A stretch of 64,000 bases of DNA, taken from Symbiodinium natans. Taxonomy: Eukaryota; Sar; Dinophyceae; Suessiales; Symbiodiniaceae. How positions within the stretch are numbered: position 1 is the stretch's first letter; each line of letters opens with the position of its first letter. The stretch covers positions 593,501-657,500 of the forward strand of contig CAJNDS010002468.1 in assembly GCA_905221605.1 (NCBI GenBank), read 5' to 3'. Both the position numbers and the translations under genes were made by a program. Below are positions 50,501-61,700 of this stretch, piece by piece. The notes under the pieces were generated by a model. It had not been told where the DNA came from, ran no database searches, and saw only the letters and a list, made by a program, of their open reading frames with translations.

Positions 50501-50755
50501 GTCAAGCCTCAAACCCTAACCCTTTGCAGTCAGGTAAGCCCTAAACCCTAAGCCTTACACCCTAAAAGCCCTAGAAGCCCATAAAGCCCCAGAAGCCCTA
50601 AGCCCTATATGAGCCGCATATAAGCCCTAACAAGCCCTGCAAGCCCTAAGCCCCGCAAGCACCAGAAGCCCTATAAGCCCACAAGCCCTAAGCCCTATAT
50701 CAGCCCTATATAAGCCCTAAGAGTCGCCCCAGAAGCCCTCAGCACTAAAGCCCAA

Positions 50756-50865
50756 ACTGCAGGAGGCTGCAGGCGTCGGACTCTCCATGGAGTCAGAGCT
50801 AACGACGCGCCTCGAGTCTTTGTGCCAGGACGGGGTGGACCTCCAAGATACCCATCATGTCCTAA
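50756..50865 (+). CDS. Exon island, unknown protein
   Basis: LQEAAGVGLSMESELTTRLE then SLCQDGVDLQDTHHVL, helical and acidic. Clear contrast with flanking CCCTAAA variants. Confidence 0.55.
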
Positions 50866-51229
50866 AGCCGAAACCCCTCAACCCTAAGCCCTTGTAAAAC
50901 CCTAAGCCCTATAATCCCCAAACCCCAAACCCCAAACCCTAAAACCTAAACCCTGAACCCTAAACCCCAAACCCTGAACCCTGAACCCTAAACCCTGAGC
51001 CCTGCACCCTAAACCATAAACCCTGAGCCCTGAACCCTAAACCCTGAACCCTGAATCCTAAACCCTAAACCCTAAACCCGAAATCCTAAACCCTAAGCTG
51101 AACCCTGTGGCTTTTCCAGGGTGTTGGTTTGAGGAGCTACTTGGGGCTGTGGAGGTTCTGTGGAGGTTCAGGGTGTAGGGTTTAGGTTTAGGTTTTAGGG
51201 TTTAGGGTTTAGGGTTTAGGGTACCTTGC

Positions 51230-51435
51230 GATCGAGGAAGGGCTGAGCCCCAAAGAAGCCACTCCATTCGCTTCCCCCGCCACAGCATGAGATCTGTTAT
51301 GCACCCAAACCCTTTCTTTTATAGGGAAAGTTTAACCTGAATATGGAGGCCAAAATCGGAGCCGAAACCTGGCCCCACACCCCCGCCCTCCCCTCTCGAG
51401 CCAAACCCGGGCTGCCGCCTCCCAAAGCCTCTTAG
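51230..51435 (+). CDS. Two possible terminal exons
   Basis: 51230-51289: YLAIEEGLSPKEATPFASPA then TA and TGA. 51343-51435: MEAKIGAETWPHTPALPSRA then KPGLPPPKAS and TAG. Both are protein-like. They are in different frames. Confidence 0.4.
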
Positions 51436-51669
51436 GGTTTGGGGTTTAGCCCCTCAAGGTTTGAGAAATAGGGTTTAGGCCCAGATTATGGAGCCTAGGG
51501 TTTATGGATTGAGTGAACTTTATGTTCTTAATGTTTCGGGGATTCTTTGGGCGGGTGGGTATTCTTCCAACGCTCGAGTGAATGCTTGCACTTGGGATGC
51601 TGAACCCTAAACCCTAAGCCCCAAAACCTAAACCCCAAGCCCTAAACCCTAAACCCTCAACCCTCCACC

Positions 51670-51701
<32 letters not shown>

Positions 51702-52004
51702 ACCTTCAACCCCAACCCCCCCCCCCCCCGGCCCATCAGGAGGAGGACCGGGAGGCCGCAGATGCTCAGGGGTCCGGGTTTTTGCAGGGCTGGAGCTCTG
51801 GGATGTTTGAGGGCTTAGGGTCAAGGATGCAAGTCAAGTTTAGGGTTTGGGGTTGAGGGTTTAGGGTTTAGGGTTTTAGCCTTAAGGATTCATCCTCGTG
51901 ATTGGGGTTTTTGCTTTAAAGGGTTAAGGCGGGATTACTACTATTTGCTTAAGAACCCCCAAAAGAATATACTAATCCATATCTTGCCATCAGGGAGATG
52001 CTTT

Positions 52005-52067
52005 GCTGTATTCTATATATACATATGTATATATACATATATATATCATATATATATATACATATAT

Positions 52068-52105
<38 letters not shown>

Positions 52106-52160
52106 TTTGTTTTTTTTGTGGGGGGGCGTGGGGGGGGGGGGGGGGGGGTGGGCGGTGGGC
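52005..52160. repeat. TA microsatellite, T run and G run
   Basis: ATATAC repeats, then TTTTGTTTTTTTTG and more than 20 G. All open frames here are repeat translation. 51940-51975 is a family F left end (TACTATTTGCTTAAGAACCC). Confidence 0.9.
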
Positions 52161-52239
52161 GGGTGGGGCTCTTCAGCACATCGTAGTGTGCGGTGCATGG
52201 GGTCTGAGTCTAGCTTTGTAGGGTTTAGGGTTTGGGTGA

Positions 52240-52660
52240 GGGATGTACCCCAGACCCTAAACCCGAAACCCTAAACCCTGAACCCCCAAACCCTGAACCC
52301 GAACCCCAAACCCTACACCTGAATTGAAAACCCCCAAACCCTCAAGCCCAAACCCTAAACCCAAAAACTCAAAACCCCAAACCCCAGACAAACCCCAAAC
52401 CCCAAACCCTAAACTCCGAACCTTCAACCCTAAACCCCAAACCCTAAACCCTGCACTCTAATCCCCAAGCCCTCAAGCCCAAACCTAAATCCCAAAACCC
52501 TAGACGCCAAAGCCCAAACCCTAAACCATGGAACCCGAAGCAGCAAGTCCAGTTTAGGTTCTAACTCATGCTCACAGCCCTAAACGCCCAAACCCCAAAA
52601 GCAAAATCTTAAACCCTAATCCCTCAACCCTAAACCCTACACCCTAAACCCCAAACCACA
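52240..52660. repeat. Degenerate CCCTAAA/CCCCAAA/CCCGAAA repeat
   Basis: No block stays perfect for more than two units. No gene is seen. Confidence 0.85.
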
Positions 52661-52759
52661 TCCCAATCTCACGAGCCGTCAGGGTGTTTGGCGCTGTCTC
52701 TGCACAGCTCTCAGTGATGCCGATCGGCTAAGCGTTGCATTCTGGCCCGGGTCTCAGGT

Positions 52760-52830
52760 CAGGGTTGAGGGTTGAGGGTTGAGGGTTGAGGGTTCAGGGT
52801 TCAGGGTTCAGGGTTCAGGGTTCAGGGTTC

Positions 52831-52864
<34 letters not shown>

Positions 52865-53195
52865 TATGGTTCAGGATTTAGGGTTTAGAGTTCAGGGTTT
52901 AGGGTTAGGTTAGGGTTGAGGGTTGCAGGCTTTGCTTGGCTGCGGGTGTTGGGGTTCGATCACCTCTTCAACCCCCCGCCGCAATACCCAAACCCTGCAA
53001 GACCTGAAAGGGCCCCCCCCTAAGCTTCGTTAGGGTTTAGGGTTTAGGGTTTAGGGTTTAGGGTTTAGGGTTTAGGGTTTAGGGTTCAGGGTTTAGGGTT
53101 TAGGTTTAGGGTTTAGGGTTTAGGGTTTAGGGTTTAGGGTTTAGGGTTTAGGGTTTAGGGTTTAGGGTTTAGGGTTTAGGGTTTAGGGTTTAGGG
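52760..53195. repeat. TTGAGGG, TTCAGGG and TTTAGGG arrays
   Basis: Five TTGAGGG, eight TTCAGGG, four TTGAGGG, then after a unique gap a long TTTAGGG tract 53031-53194 with one TTCAGGG and one six-base unit. Confidence 0.95.
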
Positions 53196-53355
53196 GTTAC
53201 GGCTACGGTCTAGTTCAGGATTTGGTTGTTGTAGGGCCGAAACCCTGAACCCTACACCCTAAACCAAAAATTGATGGTTCCGACCAGGCTGCAGCTCAGT
53301 TTAGGGTTTTGGGCTTAGGGTTTGAAATCGTCACGATCGTCATCATGTCCAGATG

Positions 53356-53445
53356 GTACTCGTTTGCCCTTTTTGTGGTTCAAGGTTCCCTTATGAAGTA
53401 ACCAACCCCCAAAAGGGTGCCCTTATTGCTAGAATATGGTTTTAA
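53356..53445. mobile_element. Family C element, diverged
   Basis: TTTTTGTGGTTCAAGGTTCC, CTTATGAAGTAACCAACCCC, then GTGCCCTTATTG and ATATGGTT. The right end is missing. A short open stretch (EIVTIVIMSRWY) precedes it. Confidence 0.7.
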
Positions 53446-53525
53446 AGGTTAAGGGCTTAGGATTGGGGCTTTAGGGGAGTTTCGGGTTTAGTCCTTCCTG
53501 CCTTAGGCGGAAGTTTTGGGTGTTG

Positions 53526-53670
53526 GGGATCGGGTTGGGGGCGCTGTGGAGCGGAGTCTGGGTAGTTTCTGGTTACCGCTCGGGCAGAGCCTTCCCTTCA
53601 ATTCAAATGGAGAGTGGGCCTTTGAATACTTTCGAGATGTTGATCTTCGTAAGGGGAATCCCTAAACCCA
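53526..53670 (+). CDS. Exon island, unknown protein
   Basis: GDRVGGAVERSLGSFWLPLG, QSLPFNSNGEWAFEYFRDVD, LRKGNP then TAA. An alternative frame is open but less protein-like. Confidence 0.45.
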
Positions 53671-54177
53671 AAACCCAAAATCCTCTCATCCCGAGTTGTG
53701 GCTTCATTTAGTCCTACAAACCTTTCAAACCCTGAGGCCCCACTTGAAGGTTCATGCGTAGTCTTTAAAGTTGGGTTATATAACCCCCCGCCTCCGCCCA
53801 ACAAGGCGTGATAGCGATAGCTGTACCTTTTTCACCGGTTATGTAGATGTTGAAGAGCGTCACCCTAAACCCTAAACCCTAAACCCATGAGCCCACAAGT
53901 AATTCTAAATTCGCCCTGATGTTTTTGCCATGCTCGCTCGCGAAGCCACCACATCCGTCCAATGTTGCTGCTGGTCTCCACCGGCGCGGTCAATCAAGCG
54001 GCGCAGTGGCAAACCCTAAGCCCTTGAAAGCTTATAAACCCTAAACTTATCGAGCCTTGGTGTTTAGGGTGCCGGCATTTTCTGTACACGAGGTCAAACC
54101 CTAAACCCTAAGCCCTAAACCCTAACCTTAAACTCTAAACCCTAAACCCTAAACCCGCTAAGCCATTGCCTCAGCCT

Positions 54178-55989
54178 GGTCGCTGACTGTATCTTCAGGT
54201 TCCCTTCCGTCGGAAAGGGCTCCGGGGCACTTCGGTCCGAACTTGATTGGCTGCAGTGGCCTATTTCTGCTGGCTCCCTGATACGAACGGCTCTACATTT
54301 TTGTTGGTTTAGGGTTTAGGGTTTAGGGTTTAGGGTTTAGGGTTTAGGGTTTAGGGTTTAGGGTTTAGGGTTTATGGGGTTTAGGGTTTAGGGTTTAGGG
54401 TTTAGGGTTTAGGGCAAAGCTTCAGGAGTGTACACGTAAAGCATTCCTGTGACGTTGTGGGCTTCAGGGGGTTTTGGGGGCTCCAGAGTCTTTGCGAGGC
54501 AGGCGAGAAGAGGCGCCCACCATCTTCGACGCTGCGTGCGCAGCGTCGCGCCGAGCTGCTGGTGGATGCAGACAGCCAAAGTGTGGAGCTGGTTCGGGCG
54601 GCGATGGAGAGACTGCAGGAAGAAGGCCTAGCTGTGAGAACTTCCATTTTTGCAGCACCTGACCTCAGCAAGAACAAGAAGTGGAATGCGCTTTTCTCAG
54701 AGCCGGGCGTCGACTTTCATGGCGTGGCGCGCAATGCCAGTGCCATCGGGGAGGCCAACGACATTGCCATCAGGTCCAAATGCAAGGAGTTGATGAGATC
54801 GAAGCACTCCGAACGTCTTGCACTTCTGGCTGCAGATTTGGATTTCTTAGGTACCTTGCAGCGCTTGGCAAGATGCGGTATTCAAGTCATGCTTTTCGTG
54901 CTTTCGAACAACTATGCACTGATTCATAAATACCGGGCTGCTGGCATTCCTGTCGTCGAGCTGGCTTCGCCGAATGAGCGCGTTTCAAGAGTGAGAGCGA
55001 CCGTCCATCCGAACGGAAGTGGTCAGGTGGCTCTGGCTGATCCGTATTACCTGCAGGACTGTCTGGAAGAAGTCGAGCTGTGTCATGCGTTCTTGCAGGA
55101 CTTGGGCTACGTTCAGGCAGGTTCACACGAGTATCTAATCCACGCAGCGTGCAAATTTTGGCGAAGAAACCGTTTGGGCCAACTCACGGTATTTCCTCAG
55201 CAATGCGCCATCAAAGAAGTTTGCCGAGTGGCATCTGAGCATGGCTACAGAAAGTGGTTGAAGTTTGCAGAAGATTCTGCCTTGCTGATCCCCATATATT
55301 CCAGAAGCCGCCTTACAAAAAAGCAGCTGAGCACGTACGGAAGCGGCCTTGCCAGACAAGTGTTCCGTGGAGGGGGTCCGTTCATGCTCAAGGACTCAAA
55401 GGGCATAGTCCACGTGGCCCTTCGAAAGTTGGGATACTTGGACGATGAACTGAGCGCAGATTTGGCCGAAGCCATGTTGGCGTTTGTGAATGCTCCTGAA
55501 AACCACTATGCTTTGCGAAAGAAGCTAGATCTGCTGCCCGTCATCGACGACACGGCCATGGATACTGAAGAGAAGTTGCGACAGGCTTTCATGTCCCATC
55601 TCTCAGCGGGCCGTTGGAGAATCTTGCTAGCCCAGTGGTGCCTTTTTGCCCCTTTTTTTTGGATTCAAAGTCCCCTTGTAAAGTAGCCAAGCCTAAACCC
55701 TAAACCTAAACACTGAGTATGGTTGCTGAGCTACCAAGGAATAGCCCCCAGAGACACCGAAGTGCGACATCGTTTACGCAGCCAAGGCTTCCTTGCAAGC
55801 GAGAAGGCCGAAGCAAGGGACGTCTTTGAGGCCATGGCCAAGTATGCCCGGCTGCATGGTCTGCCCCGCATGAACTCTTACGTTGGATACGTTTTCCGAA
55901 TCTTGCGAGCTGCAGGTTCGCATCAGCCTGCGTCGACAGGTACCGTGGAGTTCGACCTCTCAGGACAAGTTGGCCAGACCACCCACTGA
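54178..55989 (+). CDS. NYN-domain (PIN-like) nuclease family protein
   Basis: Main exon 54487-55618, intron 55619-55738 (GA-AG), last exon 55739-55989 with TGA. A likely upstream exon at 54178-54308 (VADCIFRFPSVGKGSGALRS) is separated by a TTTAGGG tract. Numbering from 54487: LLVDADSQSV (Asp27, Asp29), SAIGEANDIAIRSK (Asp92) and LALLAADLDFLGTLQRLARC (Asp117, Asp119), then GIQVMLFVLSNN. This is the arrangement of NYN domains, a PIN-like fold whose acidic cluster binds metal; known members (MARF1/limkain-b1, LabA types) are RNases or RNA-binding. The C-terminal part (about 280 residues after the domain, through the last exon) shows no recognised domain. Precise removal of the intron restores CGT TGG AGA ATA GCC. 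Total about 460 aa without the upstream exon. Substrate unknown. Confidence 0.75.
54304..54415. repeat. TTTAGGG tract in the NYN gene's first intron
   Basis: About fifteen units with one TTTATGGGG variant. Lies between two coding islands of the same frame-rich locus. Confidence 0.9.
55619..55738 (+). mobile_element. Family C intron of the NYN gene (GA-AG)
   Basis: CTTGCTAGCCCAGTGGTGCC to GGTTGCTGAGCTACCAAG. GAAT is duplicated at both junctions (55619-55622, 55739-55742). Carries a two-unit CCCTAAA seed in its middle. Confidence 0.85.
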
Positions 55990-56520
55990 GGGTTGTGGCC
56001 CTTGCGTGTTGTCGCTGAACTCAAAGTTCGTCCAAAGAAATCCTGTTTCAAGGTCCATGGTCAGTCATAAAGTGGCTAAAAGTTAGATGAAGCGCGAAGA
56101 AAGCTTTAAATTTTTGGCGGGTTGCAAGTGTCGCTGCTCTGCTTGAGTTCCCCGTCAAATCGACCCGTGAACCTCCAAGCTCACAACTGAAGATCGTGTC
56201 AGAGAACTCTTCAGGGCTTAAGGTTTAGGGTTTAGGGTTGTGGGCTGAAGATCGTGTTCTATGAAAGGCCCAGGCTTACCCCAACACCGTGAATGCAACG
56301 ACCAGGAATCTCCAGAGGTAACCCTAAACTCTGAACCTTAAACCCAAAACCCTGCACCTTGTGCCCATCATGCAAGGCGTGTATAAAAACCTCAAACTGT
56401 TGACACCTTTCCCTTTTTGGATTATATTCCTTCCTAGACAGAACCATGAAGGGTCATGAAGGGTATAGGGTTTAGGATTCAGGGTTTAGGGTTCTCCTTG
56501 TTTCTTTCCAGGATTGTTAG

Positions 56521-56912
56521 GGTTCAGCGTCCGTTTTTCAGCTCATGGTGACCTCTGGATAGTGGTCAGGCAGTGTAGCTATGATTCCCGGAGCCCAAGA
56601 CCCGAAGTCGTGTACCATGTACCCCTAAACCCGAAGAGCCAGGGAGCCCGATGATGGGTCCAGTGTCCATATGGACCCTCTAAAGGTTTTGAAAGCATTC
56701 AAACTGTCCAAGCCCTCGAAACCTTCAACCTTACACCATAAACCCTAAACCCTAAACCCTAAACCCTAAACCCTAAACCCTAAACCCTAAACCCTAAACC
56801 CTAGACCCTAGACCCTAGACCCTAAACCCTGAACCCTACACATCCCTAACCAGTGTGGACACCATGTTTCAAGTGGAGACGGAGGTCGAACGAAGCTCAG
56901 CAGATGGGCTTT
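56521..56912 (+). CDS. Two exon islands, unknown protein
   Basis: 56521-56622: GFSVRFSAHGDLWIVVRQCS then YDSRSPRPEVVYHV. 56853-56912: SVDTMFQVETEVERSSADGL then TGA. A CCCTAAA/CCCTAGA tract (56735-56830) separates them. The segment 55990-56500 before them holds 3' untranslated-like and variant repeat sequence only. Confidence 0.45.
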
Positions 56913-56966
56913 GAGCTCCCAAAGGAATCGGAAGCTGCCTTTTAGTTGTAAGGTCCTTAACTGGGC

Positions 56967-57066
56967 TTTGGAGTACTATACTTTAATACTTGTTTTGGTT
57001 TTGGGTTCCCATTCTAGCTACTTATACCCAAAAAGTATATACTTTTTTTTCTGGGTCTACTCCAGA
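56967..57066. mobile_element. Family D element
   Basis: TTTGGAGTACTATACTTTAA, TTTTGGTTTTGGGTTCCCAT, ending TTTTCTGGGTCTACTCCAGA. Same organisation as 5467-5553. Confidence 0.8.
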
Positions 57067-57501
57067 GGTAGGTTAAGGGAGGGTTTAGGGTTCAGGGCTT
57101 AGGGTTTAGGGCCAAGTTTAGGGTTTAGGGGGTTCATGGGGGATAGGCACCTATGAACCTTTGGGAAGTTTGGGGAGCCATAACGAGTAGTGGGGAGTGA
57201 GTATCAGGGAACCTCGGGTTACATACCCCCCCTTGAACCCCCCGTCCCTCAGGAACCCTATAATGTAGAGTGTACGGTTTATGTTTTACTGCATAGGCCT
57301 TCTAGGTAGGCAGGGCTTCTGGTTGAGGGCCCGCGTAGGGTTTAGAGTATTTGAGTTTCTTTTTTGGGGGGTTTTTGGGTTCAGGTTTGAGGGTTGAAGG
57401 CCTCCCAGTTTAGTAGCCCATGACCTGAGACCCCATTTCCTTACCCCTGAATCATCAAATGTGCGGAATGCCGATGATAGCTCTCGGGGGTAGGCTTTCG
57501 T

Positions 57502-57705
57502 TGAAGATGAGAACCTGAGCTTTGATTGCGTGCGTCTGGCTGCGTCTACGGGAGCGGCATCTGTACGAACCAGAAGTGAGGGAACCCTATATAGCCCTGA
57601 GGCCCAAACAGTAGCCCTAACCGCTCCCTTTCTTTACAGGTGCATTCCATGCCAGGCTTATTGAACCAGAAAGGGATCTTTGAAGAAAAGAAGCTTCAAT
57701 TCTAA
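57502..57705 (+). CDS. Last two exons of an unknown gene
   Basis: 57502-57582 reads VEDENLSFDCVRLAASTGAA then SVRTR, with donor CAGAA|GTGAGG. After CTCCCTTTCTTTACAG, 57640-57705 reads VHSMPGLLNQKGIFEEKKLQ then F and TAA. The acceptor is the best classical one in this region. 57856-57922 (KQELQPAMTALRQEEASAQ) is a further helical island. Not recognised. Confidence 0.5.
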
Positions 57706-58420
57706 GCCAAAGTCCGAATCCAAATCTGAACCCACTTTAGCTCTCAGCCCCATGCCCTCTCCCTACACCCTAAACCCCAAAATCCCTAAACCCTGAAGAC
57801 CTAAAGTTGTAAACCCTAAAGCCGGAACCCTAAACGCTAAACCCTAAACCCTAAAAACTGAGCCAAACAGGAGCTGCAGCCTGCGATGACAGCACTGAGA
57901 CAGGAGGAGGCCAGTGCTCAGGTCTTAGGGTTTCGGAGTTTGGGGTTTTTTGGGGGTTGTATTCAGGGTCAAGGGTTAAGGGTTGAGGGGTTAGAGGTTT
58001 AGGGGTTTAGGGGTTTTGGGGTTCCGGGGTTTAGGGTTTAGAGGTTTAGGGGGTTCAGGGTTTACAGGCTTTAGGGTGTGGTTTTCGGGGGCAGGGTGGT
58101 CGCTTTAAATGGCAGGAGGGTTGTAGGTAGGGTTTAGGGTGACGGGTTTGGGACGCGAGTGAAGCTTATGGGTGGCTGCCACAGCAAGTGTTTGCTGTTT
58201 AGAACTTTGTGGAGATGAGTGTGCCTGTTTTGGGTTTAGGGTTTAGGGTTTAGGGTTTAGGGTTTAGGGTTTAGGGTGGGGGGGGGGGGAGGGGGATGGG
58301 GAGTCGGGCGGTTGTGGGCATCATAACTGAGCCTCGTAGTAGGGCTTACTGTAGGCTGTCGCCGGCTTGGCCTCCAGGCTTAGGATTCCGATGGCATCCT
58401 GGCGAGCCCCAAACGAATAA

Positions 58421-58505
58421 GCAAAATACTCCCTATATTACCCTTACAAGGGAGAGTATTTTCTATTTTTTGGGGGGGTTCTTAAGCAACTAGTAGTTTA
58501 AGGAC
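58421..58505. mobile_element. Family F element
   Basis: ATACTCCCTATATTACCCTT, ACAAGGGAGAGTATTTTCTA, then GGTTCTTAAGCAACTAGTAG. Open sequence before it (58296-58420, MGSRAVVGIITEPRSRAYCR) may be an exon. Confidence 0.65.
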
Positions 58506-58627
58506 TGGTTTTACAGTCTATCTGTAACTGGCCCCTCTTCACTGAAGCCCTATAAGCCCGTAAGGTTCCCTGAGACCTTCGCCCTAAAGCCTAAGACCCT
58601 GTTGAGGGTTTGAGGGTTTAGGGTTGG

Positions 58628-58719
58628 GAGATTTCCCCCTTCCTAAACGTCCTTAATAGGGAATATAATTCTCCCTATTACTGGGGACGCTGAGTATAAA
58701 AGGGGGAACATCCCAAGCT
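58628..58719. mobile_element. Family A element before the first PPR exon
   Basis: GAGATTTCCCCCTTCCTAAA, CGTCCTTAATAGGGAATA, then GTATAAAAGGGGGAACATCC then CAAG. Confidence 0.8.
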
Positions 58720-58754
58720 TAGGGTTTAAAGGGCTTAAAAGGGCTTTGGGTGAG

Positions 58755-61700
58755 TGGACCCAAATGCATGCCGGCATGGCCCGATCTGCGGACGCTCCGA
58801 TGTCGCACTGCCGCCATAGGGGCCGCTGCATGGAGCGGAGCCCTCGACTTGCTCCTTGGGCTTTAGGGTTTAGGATCGATGTAGCTATATAGTATATTGT
58901 TAGGGTTTAGGGTTTAGGGTTTAGGGTTTAGGGTTTAGGGTTTAAGGTCTTGGGTTTCGGGCTTTTTGGGACTTTCAAGGCCCGAACTCTACAATTTTGA
59001 TTGGTTTGGTTTAGGGTTAGGGTTTTGTTTTTTAGGGTTCAGGGGTTTAGGGTTTGGGGTTTGGGGTGTTGGGGGGGGGGGCTGCGTAGAACCTAGAATG
59101 GCTTGGTAAGGTTTAGAGAGGATCCCCGTTTCACAGGAGGCACCTCGAGTAGTTAGTAGGAGAGACTATGCCCTAAACCCCAAAACCCTACTAAAGGGTC
59201 TGCGGCTTGTAATTAGGTTTAGGGCTTACGATGTGGTTTAGGGTTCAGGTTTAGAGCTGGAATAGGGGGCCCGGAACCTGCAGGACCTGAGCATTCAGGG
59301 CTGTCGGATGTGAGCTTTATCGGTCCAGTCGAGGGTGTTGATCATTTTGAAGCCTTAGGCCCTACACTTCACAAAGCCCGGCCAGAGAAGAGGGGCCCCC
59401 TAGTACAGAAGAGTCAGGGAGCCTTCTAGCCCAACTGAGGGCCCTTAATCCGTTCCCCCTAATATTAATACCCCCCCAATATAAAGAAGCCCCTGGCCCA
59501 AAATCCCGATCCCGTGCCTGTCCCTATTAAAATCTCTACAGAGAGAGGGGGGAGTTAGGGGGGGGGAGGGTTGGAAGCCGGAAGCAGAAACATGAACCTT
59601 TTCCAAACGTAGCTGTCTAGGCTTAGGCTGGGCTGCTGAGCCAGCGTGCTGCAATAAGGACGGGCTGGTTTTTCGGACAAACGATAAGAACCCCCCCTAA
59701 CACAAAAAACCCTTTGGGGGTTTTTATACAAGGGAGGGGGGGGGGCCTTTAATATTAGGGGGAACGGATTATACAAGTTGCATACTCAGAACTTGACTGC
59801 CCGTCCCGATTTCTTCGCGGCCCAGGCTCGCAGGACTGGAGCTGAGCCATTTGCAGGCCGACGTGTTCGCCTACAACGCAGCCCTGGGCGCATGCACCAA
59901 GGGTCGCGCCTGGGCGCAGGCGCTCCTGCTCCTGGCCTCTTGGCTGGCTGAGAGCGACAAGAAACATCTGTTTCCTCCCCCCCCCCCCTTCCCTCAAAGC
60001 CCCAAAGACGCGCTTCCGGCATGCCCTTGGGGTCGCTGCCACAAGAAGTAGGGTTTGTCGGTACCCTGAACCCTACTAAAGACCCTAAACCCTAAACCCT
60101 AAACCGCCTAAACCCTAAACCCTGAACCCTGAACCCTAAACCCTAAACCCTAAACCCTAAACCCTGAAGCCCAAGCCCCGCTTTCGGCATGGAGAGCACG
60201 GCTCAGGATGCCTTGGACGCAAAGCATTTGCTGCCGGACGCCTGGCATGTCAGTGTAAGGTTTAGGGTTTAGGGTTTAGGATTCAGGATTTAGGGTTTAG
60301 GGTTTTGGGTTTAGGGTTTATGGGTGTTGTCCCTTTGCCGGTTTTTGGGGTTCCTATACACTAAAGCCCTATAAGCCCGAAGCCTCCTAAGCCCTAGAAA
60401 CCCTAAAGCCCCCGTGAACCCCAAGCTGAAACTAACCCCCTCGAAACTTTATTACGTTAGTTAGGCACTTGGATTAGTTTGGAAGGCCCTAAAGTTTAAA
60501 AAAGGAGCCTCGGCGTTAAACGGCTAAAGTTATTCAACCAGCTAGGACCTGTCAAACTCGCTTTTCAAGTTCAGCAGTAACCTGCAAACCTTCAGTCCCA
60601 ATTATTTCTTTCAAAGGACCCTAAAGCCTTTGTTAACAATGGCAGCTATAGTCATGCGCCCTTATCATTGGCCCGAGACCCCTAAACCCTAAACCCTCAC
60701 ACCCTAAAACCCTAAATCCTAAAACCCTAAAACCCTAAACCGTAACCCTAAAACCCAAAACCCTAAACCCTAAACGCGAAAACCTCCACCCGCCCACCCG
60801 CAGCCCTAGGACATAATCACCTACAACACGCTCCTCAGCGCGTGCGCCGGCGGCTCCCAGTTTCTCGGGAGCTGAATGATATTTCATTCGTTTTTAGGAT
60901 ACAGGGTTCAGGGTTTAGGGTTTCGGTTCAGGGTTTAGGGTTTAGGGTTTAGTGTTTGGGGTTTAGGGCTTAGGGTTAAGGGCAACCCTGACCTCAAGGC
61001 TTTGGGCCCCAAGGCCTTATTCTACCAGGTTTTTGGGTTTATTTGAGCCTAAGGGGCAGTTATTTTGTTTTAGGGGTTTTGTGGTCTTGGGAATGTTGGG
61101 GTTACGGCTTTTCGGTGTTGGGCCTTGGGGGCTTTAGGGCGTTAAGGGCTGTGGGGTTTTCGAGCGGTTTAAGGTCAATAGGGTTGACGGAATGGATGTT
61201 TAGGGCTTTGCACGCTTCAGGGTAATTTAAGGGGATTTTGTCTTTTTCCCCACCCTCGGTGTGGGGTTGTTAGATTTTTAAACTCAACTCTTCTCCTCGC
61301 CCGGAACTCTTCTCCTCGCCCGGTCTACTCCTCGCTCATCCTTGGAGTGCCCACGAGTCTCCCTGGAGTGCCCAACCCCAGAGTGTTCCCGGAGTGCCCA
61401 GCCCCAGAGTGTCCCTGGAGTGCCCAACCCCAGAGTATCTCTACCAAGAGAGGGTGGGGGATGTTCGAAGTAAAATAGTAAATAATTTTGTTTTAGCCAG
61501 GAATGCGGGCTGTTGGTGGGGGGGGGGGGGGGGTTCAGGTTTTGGGGCGTTCTTTAGGGCTTTGCGGGCTTCAGGATCTCAGACTGAGATGAAGCACTGA
61601 CACAGGTTGATTTCAGGGCCGTTCCAGCCCTAAACCCTAAACCCCTTTTTAAACACCTTTCGTCTCTTTTAAGACGGGCACCCTCAAGCGTTATTTCTTA

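Noticed and set aside
51945-52274. 109-codon plus frame and its minus counterpart
   Set aside because: TA microsatellite plus poly-G; no protein-like segment.
54402-55475. Minus-strand and alternative frames over the NYN gene
   Set aside because: The 1.1-kb plus frame has the NYN acidic motifs; the others are shorter and uneven.
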